This document shows, piece by piece, positions 36,142 to 46,981 of a stretch of DNA of 64,000 bases. Position numbers and translations under genes: made by a program. This stretch comes from an uncultured Opitutia bacterium. GTDB lineage: Bacteria > Verrucomicrobiota > Verrucomicrobiia > Opitutales > Opitutaceae. The notes below the pieces were generated by a model. The model did no database searches. It was not told the origin of the DNA and was given only the letters and a program-made list of their open reading frames with translations. The stretch lies in contig CAIOAO010000006.1 in assembly GCA_903855985.1 (NCBI GenBank), positions 1 to 64,000 of the forward strand. Direction: 5' to 3'. Positions within the stretch are counted from its first letter, which is position 1, and each line of letters begins with the position of its first letter.

Positions 36142-38700
36142 TTACTGCGACGCCTTGCTGGAGCCGGTCCACTCGTACTTCGGCGCGACGTCGGCGTGGG
36201 CTTCCACGTGTTTCCGGTCGCCCTTGTGCCACCAGTAGAACACCTGGGCCGCGATGAAGATCGCGGAGAAGGTCGAGGTGACGATGCCGATGAGGAAGGT
36301 GAAGGAGATGCTGCGCAGCACGCCGCCGCCGAAGAGGAACAGCGACAGGGCCGCCAGGAACGTCGTCGTCGCCGTCATGATCGTGCGGGCGAACACCTTG
36401 TTGATGGCGCTGTTGATCACGTCGCGGAGTGCGCCGGTGGGGTTGAGCTTCAGCTCCTCGCGGATGCGGTCGAACACGACCACGGTCTCGTTAATCGAGT
36501 AGCCGGCGATGCAGAGGATGGCCGCCACCATCGGGGCCGAGAACTGGTAGCCGAACAGCACGAAGATGCCGATGGTCATCAGGATGTCGTGCAGCGTGGA
36601 GAACATGGCGCCGATGCCGAAGCCGAACTCAAAGCGGAAGGCGATGTAGGCCAGGATGGTCAGCATCGAGACGCCGACCGCGATGAGCGCGTTCAGCTCG
36701 ATTTCCTTGCCGATGGAGGCGCCGATGTGGTTCTCGCCGACCTTCTCGAGCCCGGCCGACGGATAGGCCGACTGGAGGGCGGCCAGCATCGCGCCGGACT
36801 TGCCCTCGGGGGTCTCGATCTCGAGCACTTCCTTGGTGCCACCGAGCGCGCTGGTGTAGGTGGGCTGCACCTCGCCGATCTTCGCCGTGTCCGCCACATG
36901 GCGGATCTGGGCGGTGTCGATGCGCTGGGTGAACTGGACGGTGATCTGGTCACCGCCGGCAAAATCAATGCCGTAGATGCGGTTGCCCTTGTAGGCGACG
37001 ACCGCGAGGCCGATGAGGACGAGCGCCACCGAGCCGATGGCCGCGGGCTTGCCGTACTTGACGAAGTCCACGTTGAGGCCCTTCAGCATGCGGCGCATGG
37101 TGAATTGCTTCAGCAGGCCCGACTCGATGAGGAGTTCCATCAGCATGTGCGCGGTGATGAGCACGGAGATCAGCGTGGAGACCACGCCGATGAGCAGGGT
37201 GTAGCCAAAGCCGCGGATCGGGCCCGTCCCGAGCCAGATCATGATGGCGCAGATGATCAGCTGCACGAAGTGGGCGTCGAGGATGGTCGTGAGCGCCTTG
37301 ATGAAGCCGCCCTGGTTGGCCGCGGTGAGTGACTTGCCCGCGGCGATTTCCTCGCGCATGCGCTCGAAGATCAGGATGTTCGCGTCGACCGCCATGCCGA
37401 TGGTCAGCACGATGCCGGCGAGGCCGGGGAGCGTCATGGTGGCGCCGAGGCTGGCCATGGCGCCGAAGATGATGACGATGTTCACGGCGAGCGTGACGAC
37501 GGCGACGAGGCCGCCGGTGGTGTAGAAGGTGATCATGAACGCCGCCACGAGCGCGGTGCCGATGATGGAGGCCTTAACGCCGCTGGAGATGGCGTCCTCG
37601 GCGAGCTGCGGGCCAACTTCCTTCTGCTCGCGCACGATGAGCGGGACGTCGAGCGGGTTGTTGAGGACGTTGGCCAGGTTGATGGCTTCACGGTCCGTCA
37701 TGGCGCCGCCGGAGATCGAGGCGTTGCCGCCGCTGATCTCTTCCTTCACGGTCGGGGCGGAATAGAGTTTGCCGTCGAGCACGATGGCAAGGCGGCCCAG
37801 GCGGCCGTTCGCGCGACCGCTGTCGGCGATCTCCTTGGTCACCTCGGCAAAGCGCTGCGCGCCTTCCTTGGTGAAGCGGAGCGAAACCTCGGGCTTGCCG
37901 TACATGTCGGGCGTGGCGCGGGACTCGGCCACGGACGCGCCACCCATCTCGGGGATGCGCTTGACGAAGACTTCCTCGCTGACGGACTCGCCGCGCTGGC
38001 CCTCGAAGTCGAGGGTCATGATCTCGTAGCCGGGCGGGATTTCGCCGGGCGCCACCATCTCGGGCGACAGCGTCGGGTGCACGGTGCGGAAGTCGAGGCG
38101 GGCGGGCTTCTTGATGTTGTCCACCACGTCCGGGTTGTCCTTGGTGTTGATGCCGGCGAGCTGGATCTCGATGCGGTTCTCGCCCACGGCGCGGATCACG
38201 GGCTCGGCGATGCCGAAGGAGTTGATGCGGGCGGCGATGATGTCGATCGCCTTGGAGAGCTTCTCCTTGCGGGCGTCCTCGGAGAGCTTGGCGGCCGCCG
38301 CGGGGTCGACCTCGAGCGTGACGGAGACGCCGCCCTTGAGGTCGAGGCCGAGCTGGAGCTTGCTCTTGGAGCGCGCGAGCAGCTCGGTGAGGAGGATGGT
38401 GTTCCGCTTCTCGACGTTCTTCAGTTTGCTCTCGAGCTTGATGTCGGGGAAGTACTCGGAGAGGTCGAGTTTGCGCTCGCGGCCGATCTGCTTGAGGGCG
38501 ACGAACTCGCTGGGGGCGACGCCGGACTTCTTGCGGGCGGCGGCCTCGTCGAGGAGCTTGGCAAACTCCGCGGGCTTGGCGCCGGCATGGGAGCGGGCGT
38601 AGTCGGCGAAGGGCTGGTCTTTGAGGGGGTACAGGGTCGAGACCGCCCAGACCACCAAGAGGAGGCTGAGCGAGATCTTCCAGAGGTTGCGGCTGAACAT
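36142..38700 (-). CDS. secDF: Protein translocase subunit SecDF, fused
   Basis: 852 residues joining SecD and SecF in one chain. The SecD half (about 1-540) has an N-terminal membrane helix, a large periplasmic domain and the six-helix block with LGLDLKGGVSVTLEVD, DVPLIVREQKEVGPQLAEDAI and AGIVLTIGMAVDANILIFERMREE. The SecF half (from about 550) has GIDFAGGDQITVQF and CIAGYSINETVVVFDRIREE. It uses the proton gradient to pull exported proteins through SecYEG. The fusion is natural in several phyla. yajC lies 63 bp upstream. Confidence 0.95.
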   Translation of the reverse strand: MFSRNLWKISLSLLLVVWAVSTLYPLKDQPFADYARSHAGAKPAEFAKLLDEAAARKKSGVAPSEFVALKQIGRERKLDLSEYFPDIKLESKLKNVEKRNTILLTELLARSKSKLQLGLDLKGGVSVTLEVDPAAAAKLSEDARKEKLSKAIDIIAARINSFGIAEPVIRAVGENRIEIQLAGINTKDNPDVVDNIKKPARLDFRTVHPTLSPEMVAPGEIPPGYEIMTLDFEGQRGESVSEEVFVKRIPEMGGASVAESRATPDMYGKPEVSLRFTKEGAQRFAEVTKEIADSGRANGRLGRLAIVLDGKLYSAPTVKEEISGGNASISGGAMTDREAINLANVLNNPLDVPLIVREQKEVGPQLAEDAISSGVKASIIGTALVAAFMITFYTTGGLVAVVTLAVNIVIIFGAMASLGATMTLPGLAGIVLTIGMAVDANILIFERMREEIAAGKSLTAANQGGFIKALTTILDAHFVQLIICAIMIWLGTGPIRGFGYTLLIGVVSTLISVLITAHMLMELLIESGLLKQFTMRRMLKGLNVDFVKYGKPAAIGSVALVLIGLAVVAYKGNRIYGIDFAGGDQITVQFTQRIDTAQIRHVADTAKIGEVQPTYTSALGGTKEVLEIETPEGKSGAMLAALQSAYPSAGLEKVGENHIGASIGKEIELNALIAVGVSMLTILAYIAFRFEFGFGIGAMFSTLHDILMTIGIFVLFGYQFSAPMVAAILCIAGYSINETVVVFDRIREELKLNPTGALRDVINSAINKVFARTIMTATTTFLAALSLFLFGGGVLRSISFTFLIGIVTSTFSAIFIAAQVFYWWHKGDRKHVEAHADVAPKYEWTGSSKASQ

Positions 38701-38763
38701 GGTTGGGTGTGGTTTAAAGCGAAACAGGGCGAAACCGGCGCCGGCGGGCGGCGCCGCCGGGGG

Positions 38764-39111
38764 TTACTTCTTCTCGTCGCTGCCGGCCTTGCTGACCACG
38801 GCGCTGACGAAGCTCTTGCCGATCTCAATCTTGGTGTTGTCGGCGATGCGGACGATGAAACGGTCGTCCTTCACGTTCGTGATCGTGCCGTAGATGCCGC
38901 CGGTCGTCATGATTTCGTCACCGGACGAGAGGGCGGACAGCATCTTTTCCTGCTCCTTCTGCTTCTTGCGCTGCGGCGCGATCATGAAGAAGTACATCGC
39001 CGCGAACAGCAGGGCGTAGAAGATGATCATCGTGCTGCCACCGGGGCCGCTGGCTCCGGCGGGAGCGGTGGTCTGGGCCAAAATCGTGGTCGCGTCGGTG
39101 ATAAGGGACAT
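38764..39111 (-). CDS. yajC: Preprotein translocase subunit YajC
   Basis: 115 residues from MSLITD. A single membrane helix (MIIFYALLFAAMYFFMIAP, about 31-50) precedes QRKKQKEQEKMLSALSSGDEIMTTGGIYGTITNVKDDRFIVRIADNTKIEIGKS, the YajC signature. It associates with SecDF, whose gene follows 63 bp downstream. An alternative start 9 bp upstream (39120) is equally possible. The gap to the divergent speA is 99 bp and contains an AT-rich stretch near 39135-39160 that may hold the promoter. Confidence 0.93.
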   Translation of the reverse strand: MSLITDATTILAQTTAPAGASGPGGSTMIIFYALLFAAMYFFMIAPQRKKQKEQEKMLSALSSGDEIMTTGGIYGTITNVKDDRFIVRIADNTKIEIGKSFVSAVVSKAGSDEKK

Positions 39112-39210
39112 TTTCGTCATTGCGTGTTGAGGGTTTTGAAAAAAGAAAACATATATCCTAACCGACTCCCCTCCGGCCATAGCAAGCCATAACTCCCCCA
39201 CTCCTCCGCG

Positions 39211-41154
<1,944 letters not shown>

Positions 41155-41183
41155 GGCGGCGGGTCACCCCGCACGTTGCGTCC

Positions 41184-41939
41184 ATGGACACCCCCGATCC
41201 CAAGGCCGGCGAGCGCGCGTACTACGCGAAGCTGAGCCCCGAGGGCCTGCAGCACGCGCGGAAAAAGCCGTTCAGCGACGCCCGGGTCGGCCAGTACCTC
41301 TCCGACATGGCGGCGCTGCTCGCCATGCTGGAACCCGCGCCGCGGCGTGTGCTCGACCTCGGTTGCGGCACCGGCTGGACCTCCCGCATGCTCGCCCGCG
41401 CCGGCTACGACGTTACCGGGGTCGACATTTCGGCCGATGCCATCGCCATCGCCCAGGAACTGGCCGTGGAGGAAAACCTGCCCCACGCCACTTTCCTGGT
41501 TGGAGACTACGAGACGGTGCTCCCGGCCAATACCTACGATTACGTGCTGTTTTACGACGCGCTGCATCACGCCGAGGATGAGGCCGCCGCGCTGCGCACC
41601 GCTTGCAATGCCCTGAAGCCGGGCGGCGCGCTGTTCGCCTTCGAACCCGGCAAGGGACACCACCACAGCGCCGGGTCGCAGCACGCGATAAAGGAGTACG
41701 GCGTGCACGAGAAGGACATGCCCCCGAGCCACATTTGGAAGGTGGGGCGTAAGGCCGGATTCTGCCGCAAGCTCGTCCTCCCCACGCCCCACGACATGAA
41801 CCGCCGCCTCTACCGCCGCGACTACCACGCGTCGTCCGCCGCCGGCCGCGGCTGGCTGGAAAAACTCTGGGGTTACTACCGCGCCGCCGGCTCGATGCTC
41901 CGCCAATCGGGCGGCGCTCTGACGATCCTGTGGAAGTAA
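41184..41939 (+). CDS. Class I SAM-dependent methyltransferase
   Basis: 251 residues. Motif I VLDLGCGTGWTSRML (near 52), then GVDISADAI, and a motif IV region YDYVLFYDALHHAEDE. The C-terminal third (MNRRLYRRDYHASSAAGRGWLEKLWGYYRAAGSML) is helical and not typical of ubiquinone-type enzymes. Substrate unknown; similar proteins occur in surface-glycan gene sets, but none surrounds it here. 29 bp after speA, perhaps transcribed with it. Confidence 0.87.
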   Translation: MDTPDPKAGERAYYAKLSPEGLQHARKKPFSDARVGQYLSDMAALLAMLEPAPRRVLDLGCGTGWTSRMLARAGYDVTGVDISADAIAIAQELAVEENLPHATFLVGDYETVLPANTYDYVLFYDALHHAEDEAAALRTACNALKPGGALFAFEPGKGHHHSAGSQHAIKEYGVHEKDMPPSHIWKVGRKAGFCRKLVLPTPHDMNRRLYRRDYHASSAAGRGWLEKLWGYYRAAGSMLRQSGGALTILWK

Positions 41940-41969
41940 CCCGTGCGGGCGGGCACCCGCAGGCGCGAG

Positions 41970-43217
41970 TCAGGCCGTCACCGGGGCCGCGCGGCGCAGC
42001 CGGCTGAGGCTCACCGCAGCCATGAACACCAGCACCCCAGCCACCGCGCACACCGCCTCGGCGATCAGCATGTTCCGGTTGCCAAACCGGGTTTCCACCG
42101 CGGCCAGCACCAGGCCCATGTACCAGATCGGCGAATTCGAGAGGGAGGCAAAGCCGTTGTATTTCGTCGCCGCATTGCCGGCCCCGATTGCATCCAGCAC
42201 AAACCCGGTGAACGCCGCGTAGGTCAGCCCGGTGGTGAACGAATAGGCCATGCTCCCCCCGATATAGACGGGCAAAGTCGCCGGCAGATAGGCCATCGCC
42301 AGCGCCACGCCGGCCATCACCAGGCCGTAGCCGATGTAGGCGCGCCGCGAGCCCCAGCGATTGCAGCCATAGCCGCCGAGCACGCAGCCCGCCATGCTCA
42401 CCAGTCCGGCCAGCAGGCCCTGCACCATTTCCACCGTTTTGGCCCCGGCACCCCAGTGCGCCGCAATCTCCGCCTGCGTGAGGACCGCCGACGCCGCCCC
42501 GGTGCCCACGGGGATCACGCAGAGCACCGCGCAAATAAAGCCGTTGCGCGACCACATCACCGACCAGAGATCGGTGCCAAGATTGCGGATCGCCGCGCCC
42601 AGCGTGGTCCCGCGGGATTCCGCCGGCACATCCGGCAGGAAAAACAGCGCGAAATTGCACGCCAGCATCACCGCGGCAAGAATCGCCCCGGCCTGCCAGG
42701 CCGCCGGCAGGACGTTCAACAGCCAGAGTCCCAGCCCGCCGCCCAGAGCCGAACCACCGAGGTTGCCCGCCTGAAACCAGCCGCTCGTCCGCCCCCGGTC
42801 ACTCTCGGGCGTCAGGTGCGCGACAAACGACTCGACGGAAAACCCGACAAAGGTGCACGCCACGCTCGTGGCCACGATGATCAGCTGCATCAGTCGCAGG
42901 CTCGCTGGCCCCAGTGGCAGCGTTGCCATGGCCATGAGCCCCAGCGCCACCACGCTGCTGGCGATCAGGTACCAGCGCCGGCGGGTCAAAGTCGTGTCGG
43001 CCACCGGCGCCCAGAAAAACTTCCACACCTGCGGCAGCACCGAGAGCGCCACCAACTCGGCCCCCTGCTGCACGGACAGGCCGCGTTTCGTTGCCAGGAA
43101 TGCCAGCGCGACCGTCACAAACCCCGTGCCGGCGCCGAATGGCACAATCAGGATCGTGTAGACGAACGGATGACGCGATTCGCGGAGCGTAGTCTGCGGA
43201 CCGGCGGTGTGTGCCAT
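41970..43217 (-). CDS. MFS transporter, AmpG/PAT-like
   Basis: About 415 residues with 12 predicted helices. The first half includes FGAGTGFVTVALAFLATKRGLSVQQ and VLPQVWKFFWAPVADTTLTRRRWYLIAS, a pattern of the PAT/AmpG branch (peptide or muropeptide-acetyl-CoA transporters), and PESDRGRTSGWFQAGNLGG matches the next loop. The true substrate is open. MAHTAG at 43217 is a plausible start; the frame also allows 43241. Located between the methyltransferase gene (convergent) and hrpB. Confidence 0.85.
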   Translation of the reverse strand: MAHTAGPQTTLRESRHPFVYTILIVPFGAGTGFVTVALAFLATKRGLSVQQGAELVALSVLPQVWKFFWAPVADTTLTRRRWYLIASSVVALGLMAMATLPLGPASLRLMQLIIVATSVACTFVGFSVESFVAHLTPESDRGRTSGWFQAGNLGGSALGGGLGLWLLNVLPAAWQAGAILAAVMLACNFALFFLPDVPAESRGTTLGAAIRNLGTDLWSVMWSRNGFICAVLCVIPVGTGAASAVLTQAEIAAHWGAGAKTVEMVQGLLAGLVSMAGCVLGGYGCNRWGSRRAYIGYGLVMAGVALAMAYLPATLPVYIGGSMAYSFTTGLTYAAFTGFVLDAIGAGNAATKYNGFASLSNSPIWYMGLVLAAVETRFGNRNMLIAEAVCAVAGVLVFMAAVSLSRLRRAAPVTA

Positions 43218-43274
43218 CCGGGCAGCGTGCCGGCCGACCACCCGCGCTCAAGGCAATTTCCCCTTCGCCCTTAC

Positions 43275-45821
43275 TCACCTCCACTCGTGTCTCGGATACC
43301 GGCGGGAGAGTTCGGCTTTGATCTTCGGGTACTGTTCCCGCCAGAAATTCGTCAGGTCGTCCGTCACCTGAATCGGCCGCTGGTTGGGCGCGAGCACTTC
43401 GATCTTCACTGCGACCCGTCCGTGACCGAGCGTGAATTTCCCCTCGATGCCGTAGAGTTCCTGGATGCGCGCGCTGAGCACCGGCGGTCCCTCCCTGGCG
43501 TAGGTGATCCTGGAGCGGCGGCCGTTGGCCATGGTCAGTTTTTCCGGGAGATAGTCGTCAATCACGGCCAGCTGCTCCGCGGTCAGCCAGTCCTTGAGAA
43601 TGGGCATCACGGGCTTGTCCTTGATATCACGGTAACCGAGTTCGCCGTAGCAGATCTGCTCGATGAGCGTCGCGCGGTCGGCGTCGGTGAGCGGATTCAC
43701 CTCCAGTTCGGGAAACCATTCCGCCAGCCGGTTCACCCGGGTGATCCACTGCTCCACCGCCTCGTCCCACGCCTCCAATTTCAACCGCCCGGCGAGCACT
43801 TCCTTCGTGAGCAGCGCCGCCGCCTCGTTGAGGGGCGCCTCGTCGCTGCTGGACTTCGCCTCGAGCACGAGGTCGCGGAAACGCCGTTCACGGCGCGAGA
43901 CCACGCGCTTGATGGACTCGTCATAGGTCACCGCCCGCACCTCGCGGTAGTCGTCCGGAAAGATCTCCTTCAGCCACGCTTCCTCGATCGCCGTCGCCAG
44001 CGAGAGCAGCGTGTTCACCTCGCCCCCGCGCCCGCCGACCTCGCTGATCTCGGCCGCCACGAACAGCGGCGCCTGCTGGATGCCGCTCTCCCGCGCCAGC
44101 AGGCCCTTCCGGTTGTGCACCAGCTCGCAACGCAGCGTCCCGCCATCGAGCCGCTTCGCCAGCTGGTCCGAGAAGCCCGCGAGCACACACTTCCGTATTT
44201 CCGTTCCATCCGTGCGCCGCTCGGTCACATCGAGCCCCTCCTTTTCCGCAATCGCCAGGAACTGCTCAAACAGTGGACCGACCTGCCGCGCACCTTGGGC
44301 GTGAATTCCCAACCGCCGGCACGCATCGAGCGAATAGTTGGCCTTGTCGGCGTAGCGCCACGCGCGCATCAGCAGAAAAAAATCGCTCTCGTGTTCCTCC
44401 CCCAGCGTGTCCTCGCGCGCCTGTTCGACCTCCTTCGACCCGCCGCGCAGGAGGAAATTCCGCCCCTGCGTCAACGCGGCCATCAGCGCCACCGGACGCA
44501 CACAACCGCGCTCCTGGGCCGCGAGGAACATCCGCGCATACCGCGGGTGCACCGGGAAGCGCAGCATGGTGCGGCCGAGTTCGGTGATCGTGCGCTTCCC
44601 ACCGGCCAGCGCGCCCAGGTCCGCCAGCAGTGTCTCCGCCCGCTCGAGCGCCTTCGGCTCGGGTTTCTCCAGCCAGGGGAAATTCGCGATGTCATCGATC
44701 CCGCTCGCCTTGAGCGTGAGCACCACCTCGGACAAATCGAGCCGCTTGACCTCGGGCAGCTCCTGCGGCGCCCGTTGTCCGTGTTCGCGTTCCGTCCACA
44801 ACCGCACGCACACCCCGGGCGCAGTGCGGCCCGCCCGGCCGGCGCGCTGGTCGGCGCTCGCGGCGGAAATTTTCTCGATGAGCAGCGTGTTGATGCCGCG
44901 GTGCGGATCGAACCGCGCCACCCGGGCCAGGCCGCAGTCGATCACCGTCGTGACGCCATCGATGGTCAGCGAGGTCTCGGCGACGTTGGTCGAGACGATG
45001 ATCTTCCGCGCCTCGTACCGCGCCACCGCCCGGTCCTGCTGCTCCGGCGGCAGTTCGCCGTGCAAGGGAAAGGTCACGAACTCCCGCAATGCCCGGTTGC
45101 CCTGGATCGCCTGTACGGTCCGGCTGATCTCGTAGGCACCCGGCATGAAGACGAGCATGTCGCCGGACGATTCCCCGGCGACGCGCTCGCACTCGCGCGC
45201 GGCGATCTCCCAGACCGGCTCGTTGTCGAAGTTCACCGACTTCGGCAGATACTCGATCCGCACCGGGAAACTCCGGCCCTGCGAAACGAGAATCTCGCAC
45301 GGTGCGAGGTAAGTTTTCAGCAATCCGGTGTCCAGGGTCGCGGACATCACGATCAGTTTCAGGTCCGGGCGCGTGGTCTGCTGGAGCTGCAGGGCCCGCG
45401 CGAGCGAGATGTCGCCGTAGAGATGCCGCTCATGAAATTCGTCGAAGACGATCGTGCTTACCCCGCGGAGCGCCGCATCGAAGGACATCTGCCGGAGCAG
45501 AATTCCCTCCGTCACAAAACGGATGCGCGTCTTCTCGCTCAAGCGTGACTCCAGCCGGATCTGGTAACCCACCACGTCGCCCAGCGGCGTCCCCATTTCC
45601 TCCGCCACGCGCTTGGCCAGCATCCGGGTTGCGAGCCGACGCGGCTGCAGGACGACCACCTCGCCCCGCTCGCCCAAAAGCCCGTGCTGCAACAACATCT
45701 GCGGGATCTGCGTGGATTTACCCGAGCCGGTCGGGGCCTGGACGATCAGCCGCCCCGATGTCCGCAGGGCGGCGGTAACGGCAGACTCAAGCTCGTAGAT
45801 GGGCAGATCGCGGGGCGACAT
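43275..45821 (-). CDS. hrpB: ATP-dependent helicase HrpB
   Basis: 848 residues, DEAH/RHA-type helicase. Walker A APTGSGKSTQIPQ near residue 32, DEFHERHLYGD (motif II variant with DEFH), SATLDT, and QRAGRAGRTAPGVCVRLW (motif VI), followed by the HA2 and HrpB C-terminal domain ending RRYPRHEWR. The role in bacteria is poorly defined, linked to RNA metabolism. The start MSPRDLPIYELE at 45821 is the conventional HrpB N-terminus; upstream frame sequence is heptad repeat DNA. Confidence 0.94.
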   Translation of the reverse strand: MSPRDLPIYELESAVTAALRTSGRLIVQAPTGSGKSTQIPQMLLQHGLLGERGEVVVLQPRRLATRMLAKRVAEEMGTPLGDVVGYQIRLESRLSEKTRIRFVTEGILLRQMSFDAALRGVSTIVFDEFHERHLYGDISLARALQLQQTTRPDLKLIVMSATLDTGLLKTYLAPCEILVSQGRSFPVRIEYLPKSVNFDNEPVWEIAARECERVAGESSGDMLVFMPGAYEISRTVQAIQGNRALREFVTFPLHGELPPEQQDRAVARYEARKIIVSTNVAETSLTIDGVTTVIDCGLARVARFDPHRGINTLLIEKISAASADQRAGRAGRTAPGVCVRLWTEREHGQRAPQELPEVKRLDLSEVVLTLKASGIDDIANFPWLEKPEPKALERAETLLADLGALAGGKRTITELGRTMLRFPVHPRYARMFLAAQERGCVRPVALMAALTQGRNFLLRGGSKEVEQAREDTLGEEHESDFFLLMRAWRYADKANYSLDACRRLGIHAQGARQVGPLFEQFLAIAEKEGLDVTERRTDGTEIRKCVLAGFSDQLAKRLDGGTLRCELVHNRKGLLARESGIQQAPLFVAAEISEVGGRGGEVNTLLSLATAIEEAWLKEIFPDDYREVRAVTYDESIKRVVSRRERRFRDLVLEAKSSSDEAPLNEAAALLTKEVLAGRLKLEAWDEAVEQWITRVNRLAEWFPELEVNPLTDADRATLIEQICYGELGYRDIKDKPVMPILKDWLTAEQLAVIDDYLPEKLTMANGRRSRITYAREGPPVLSARIQELYGIEGKFTLGHGRVAVKIEVLAPNQRPIQVTDDLTNFWREQYPKIKAELSRRYPRHEWR

Positions 45822-45829
45822 CGGCGCCC

Positions 45830-45923
45830 AGTTGAAAGTTGAATGGGGAAAGTTGAAAGTCCAGAGACGGACAGCCCTTTGAGGGCCCGGCGGCATTCAA
45901 CTTTCACCCTGCGTCTTTCAACT
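45830..45923. repeat. Facing heptad repeat arrays (AGTTGAA type) upstream of hrpB
   Basis: Left arm: AGTTGAA, AGTTGAA, TGGGGAA, AGTTGAA at 45830-45857. Right arm: TTCAACT, TTCACCC, TGCGTCT, TTCAACT at 45896-45923, the inverse of the same unit. Between them lies a perfect GCCCT/AGGGC hairpin with a TTG loop (45874-45886). The arms can fold into a long imperfect stem in the 5' leader of hrpB. Confidence 0.65.
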
Positions 45924-45940
45924 CTGGCGCGTCCAGTGCC

Positions 45941-46011
45941 GGTGAATAACCGGTGAGCCGGATTATCCCCAAGTTATTCACCGAGGGGCGTGGTGAAGAA
46001 GTTGTGGAGAA
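45941..46011. promoter_or_regulatory. Cluster of near-consensus DnaA boxes
   Basis: Four 9-mers each differ by one base from the DnaA box TTATNCACA: TTATTCACC (minus strand, 45941-45949), TTATCCCCA (45963-45971), TTATTCACC (45974-45982) and TTCTCCACA (minus strand, 46003-46011). Four such sites in 71 bp is far above chance in GC-rich DNA. No AT-rich unwinding element and no dnaA, dnaN or parAB gene is near, so this is more likely a DnaA-binding regulatory or titration site than a proven origin. Confidence 0.4.
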
Positions 46012-46199
46012 CAAAGCCTTCACTTCCGGAACCGGCGTCACAGGTTTGTCACGTTCCTTGATAGAACAGTCGCAGCGCGGCGGCCTGAAAAACCCGCCGG
46101 ATGCACGACTGGGATAATCCCGGGCGACCGGGGAATGGTCGGTGGCAGCTGGTGCCGCCGTCCCCTTCAAGCCGCGTTAGCGGTTTGATAGGCAGATAT

Positions 46200-46918
46200 C
46201 ACCAGCTCCTCTGGCCGGAGTCGTGTCCGGCCGGTTTTCACGAATCAGGAGCTGAGCGGCCAGGCGCGATCAGAAACCGCGTCCAAGCCGAGTCAGGCCC
46301 ACGGGCCGTTTCGACCCGTGCGCCGACACAGTTACCCCAGAGGGTTATGGTTGCTACTGTGCAGACCAGAACGCAGTCGCGTTTCCCGGCGGGACAACCC
46401 CCGCCAAAAGGCCCGGTCCGTTTACGCGGACAGGGCGCGCAAGGGAGAGGCGGCGGCGGGGAGTGAGCGGGCCCGGCAAAGCCCGTCAACCTCCTCAATG
46501 GGGCAGCGTGAAAAAGCACGCCGCCACACTGCAAAAGCGAACGCAACCTGAGAGTTAAGAGGTCAGACCCGTAACGCAGGGCCAACGGCCAGCCAAAAGC
46601 TGGCGCCGTCCCCGTGGTAACGGTGCCGACGCGAAGTAAGATTGCAGACGTGTCCGCACCACGTCCGGCGCGCCGCTCCCGGCAGGGGGCGACCGAACTG
46701 GGCGAAGAGGCCTCACTCAAAAGATCCCGGCCGGCAACGGCCAGGACGGTCCCGCCATGAGACCGAAACATCCGCATGCCGCGGAGAGTGGCGTCGGGAA
46801 GCACACAGCCCGCGAAAGCGAGCGCGCCCAATCGTGTGCGGCCGGGAAAGAGCGCGTGGCGAACGCCCACCCCCAAAATTTGGCCTCGGGACCGCAAGGT
46901 CCCGGGGCCATTTTTTTT
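46200..46918 (+). ncRNA. Candidate large structured non-coding RNA
   Basis: About 0.7 kb with no credible reading frame but dense hairpins: GGCCGGA/TCCGGCC (46213-46232), CACGGG/CCCGTG (46300-46320), CACAGT/ACTGTG (46327-46361), GGCGGG/CCCGCC (46388-46405), GTCCG/CGGAC (46416-46431), GCGTG/CACGC (46506-46521), GCCAGC/GCTGGC (46588-46604), GACGTG/CACGTC (46647-46665), GGCCG-GCAA-CGGCC (46729-46742), and GCACAC/GTGTGC (46801-46839) enclosing CGC-GAAA-GCG. Several loops are GNRA or A-rich, as in folded RNAs. It ends in a 12-bp terminator with T8. Hallmarks of RNase P, tmRNA, SRP RNA, 6S RNA and group I or II introns were not found. The 5' end is uncertain. Inference from structure only. Confidence 0.55.
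46882..46918 (+). terminator. Strong Rho-independent terminator of the candidate ncRNA
   Basis: GGCCTCGGGACC pairs with GGTCCCGGGGCC (12 bp, one G-U) around a GCAA tetraloop, followed by A and eight T. It is the best terminator in the window and is oriented to end a plus-strand transcript coming from the gene-free region to its left; the next gene starts 63 bp further on. Confidence 0.92.
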
Positions 46919-46981
46919 AGCCGCCCGGGCACGCGGTCCTTGCCGCGCCGCCCCTCACCGCGTTGGCTCGCCGCCCTGCCC

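Noticed and set aside
41943-45548. 1201-codon plus-strand open frame over the MFS and hrpB genes
   Set aside because: It is antisense to two well-supported genes, has arginine- and histidine-rich low-information sequence and no domain. Long antisense frames are expected at this GC content.
45941-46011. Chromosomal replication origin
   Set aside because: There is a DnaA-box cluster, but no AT-rich unwinding element, no dnaA, dnaN, gyrB or parAB neighbour, and gene orientation on the two sides does not switch clearly.
46238-46897. 219-codon minus-strand frame inside the candidate RNA region
   Set aside because: Proline/arginine/glycine-rich with no domain; it would have to read through the terminator and the GNRA hairpins, which are arranged for the plus strand.
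46200-46918. RNase P RNA, tmRNA, SRP RNA, 6S RNA or a group I/II intron
   Set aside because: I looked for the RNase P GAGGAAAGTCC and ACAGAA blocks, the tmRNA tag and tRNA-like ends, the SRP GGAAG loop region, and intron core and domain V sequences, and found none. A covariance search would be needed to exclude divergent forms.
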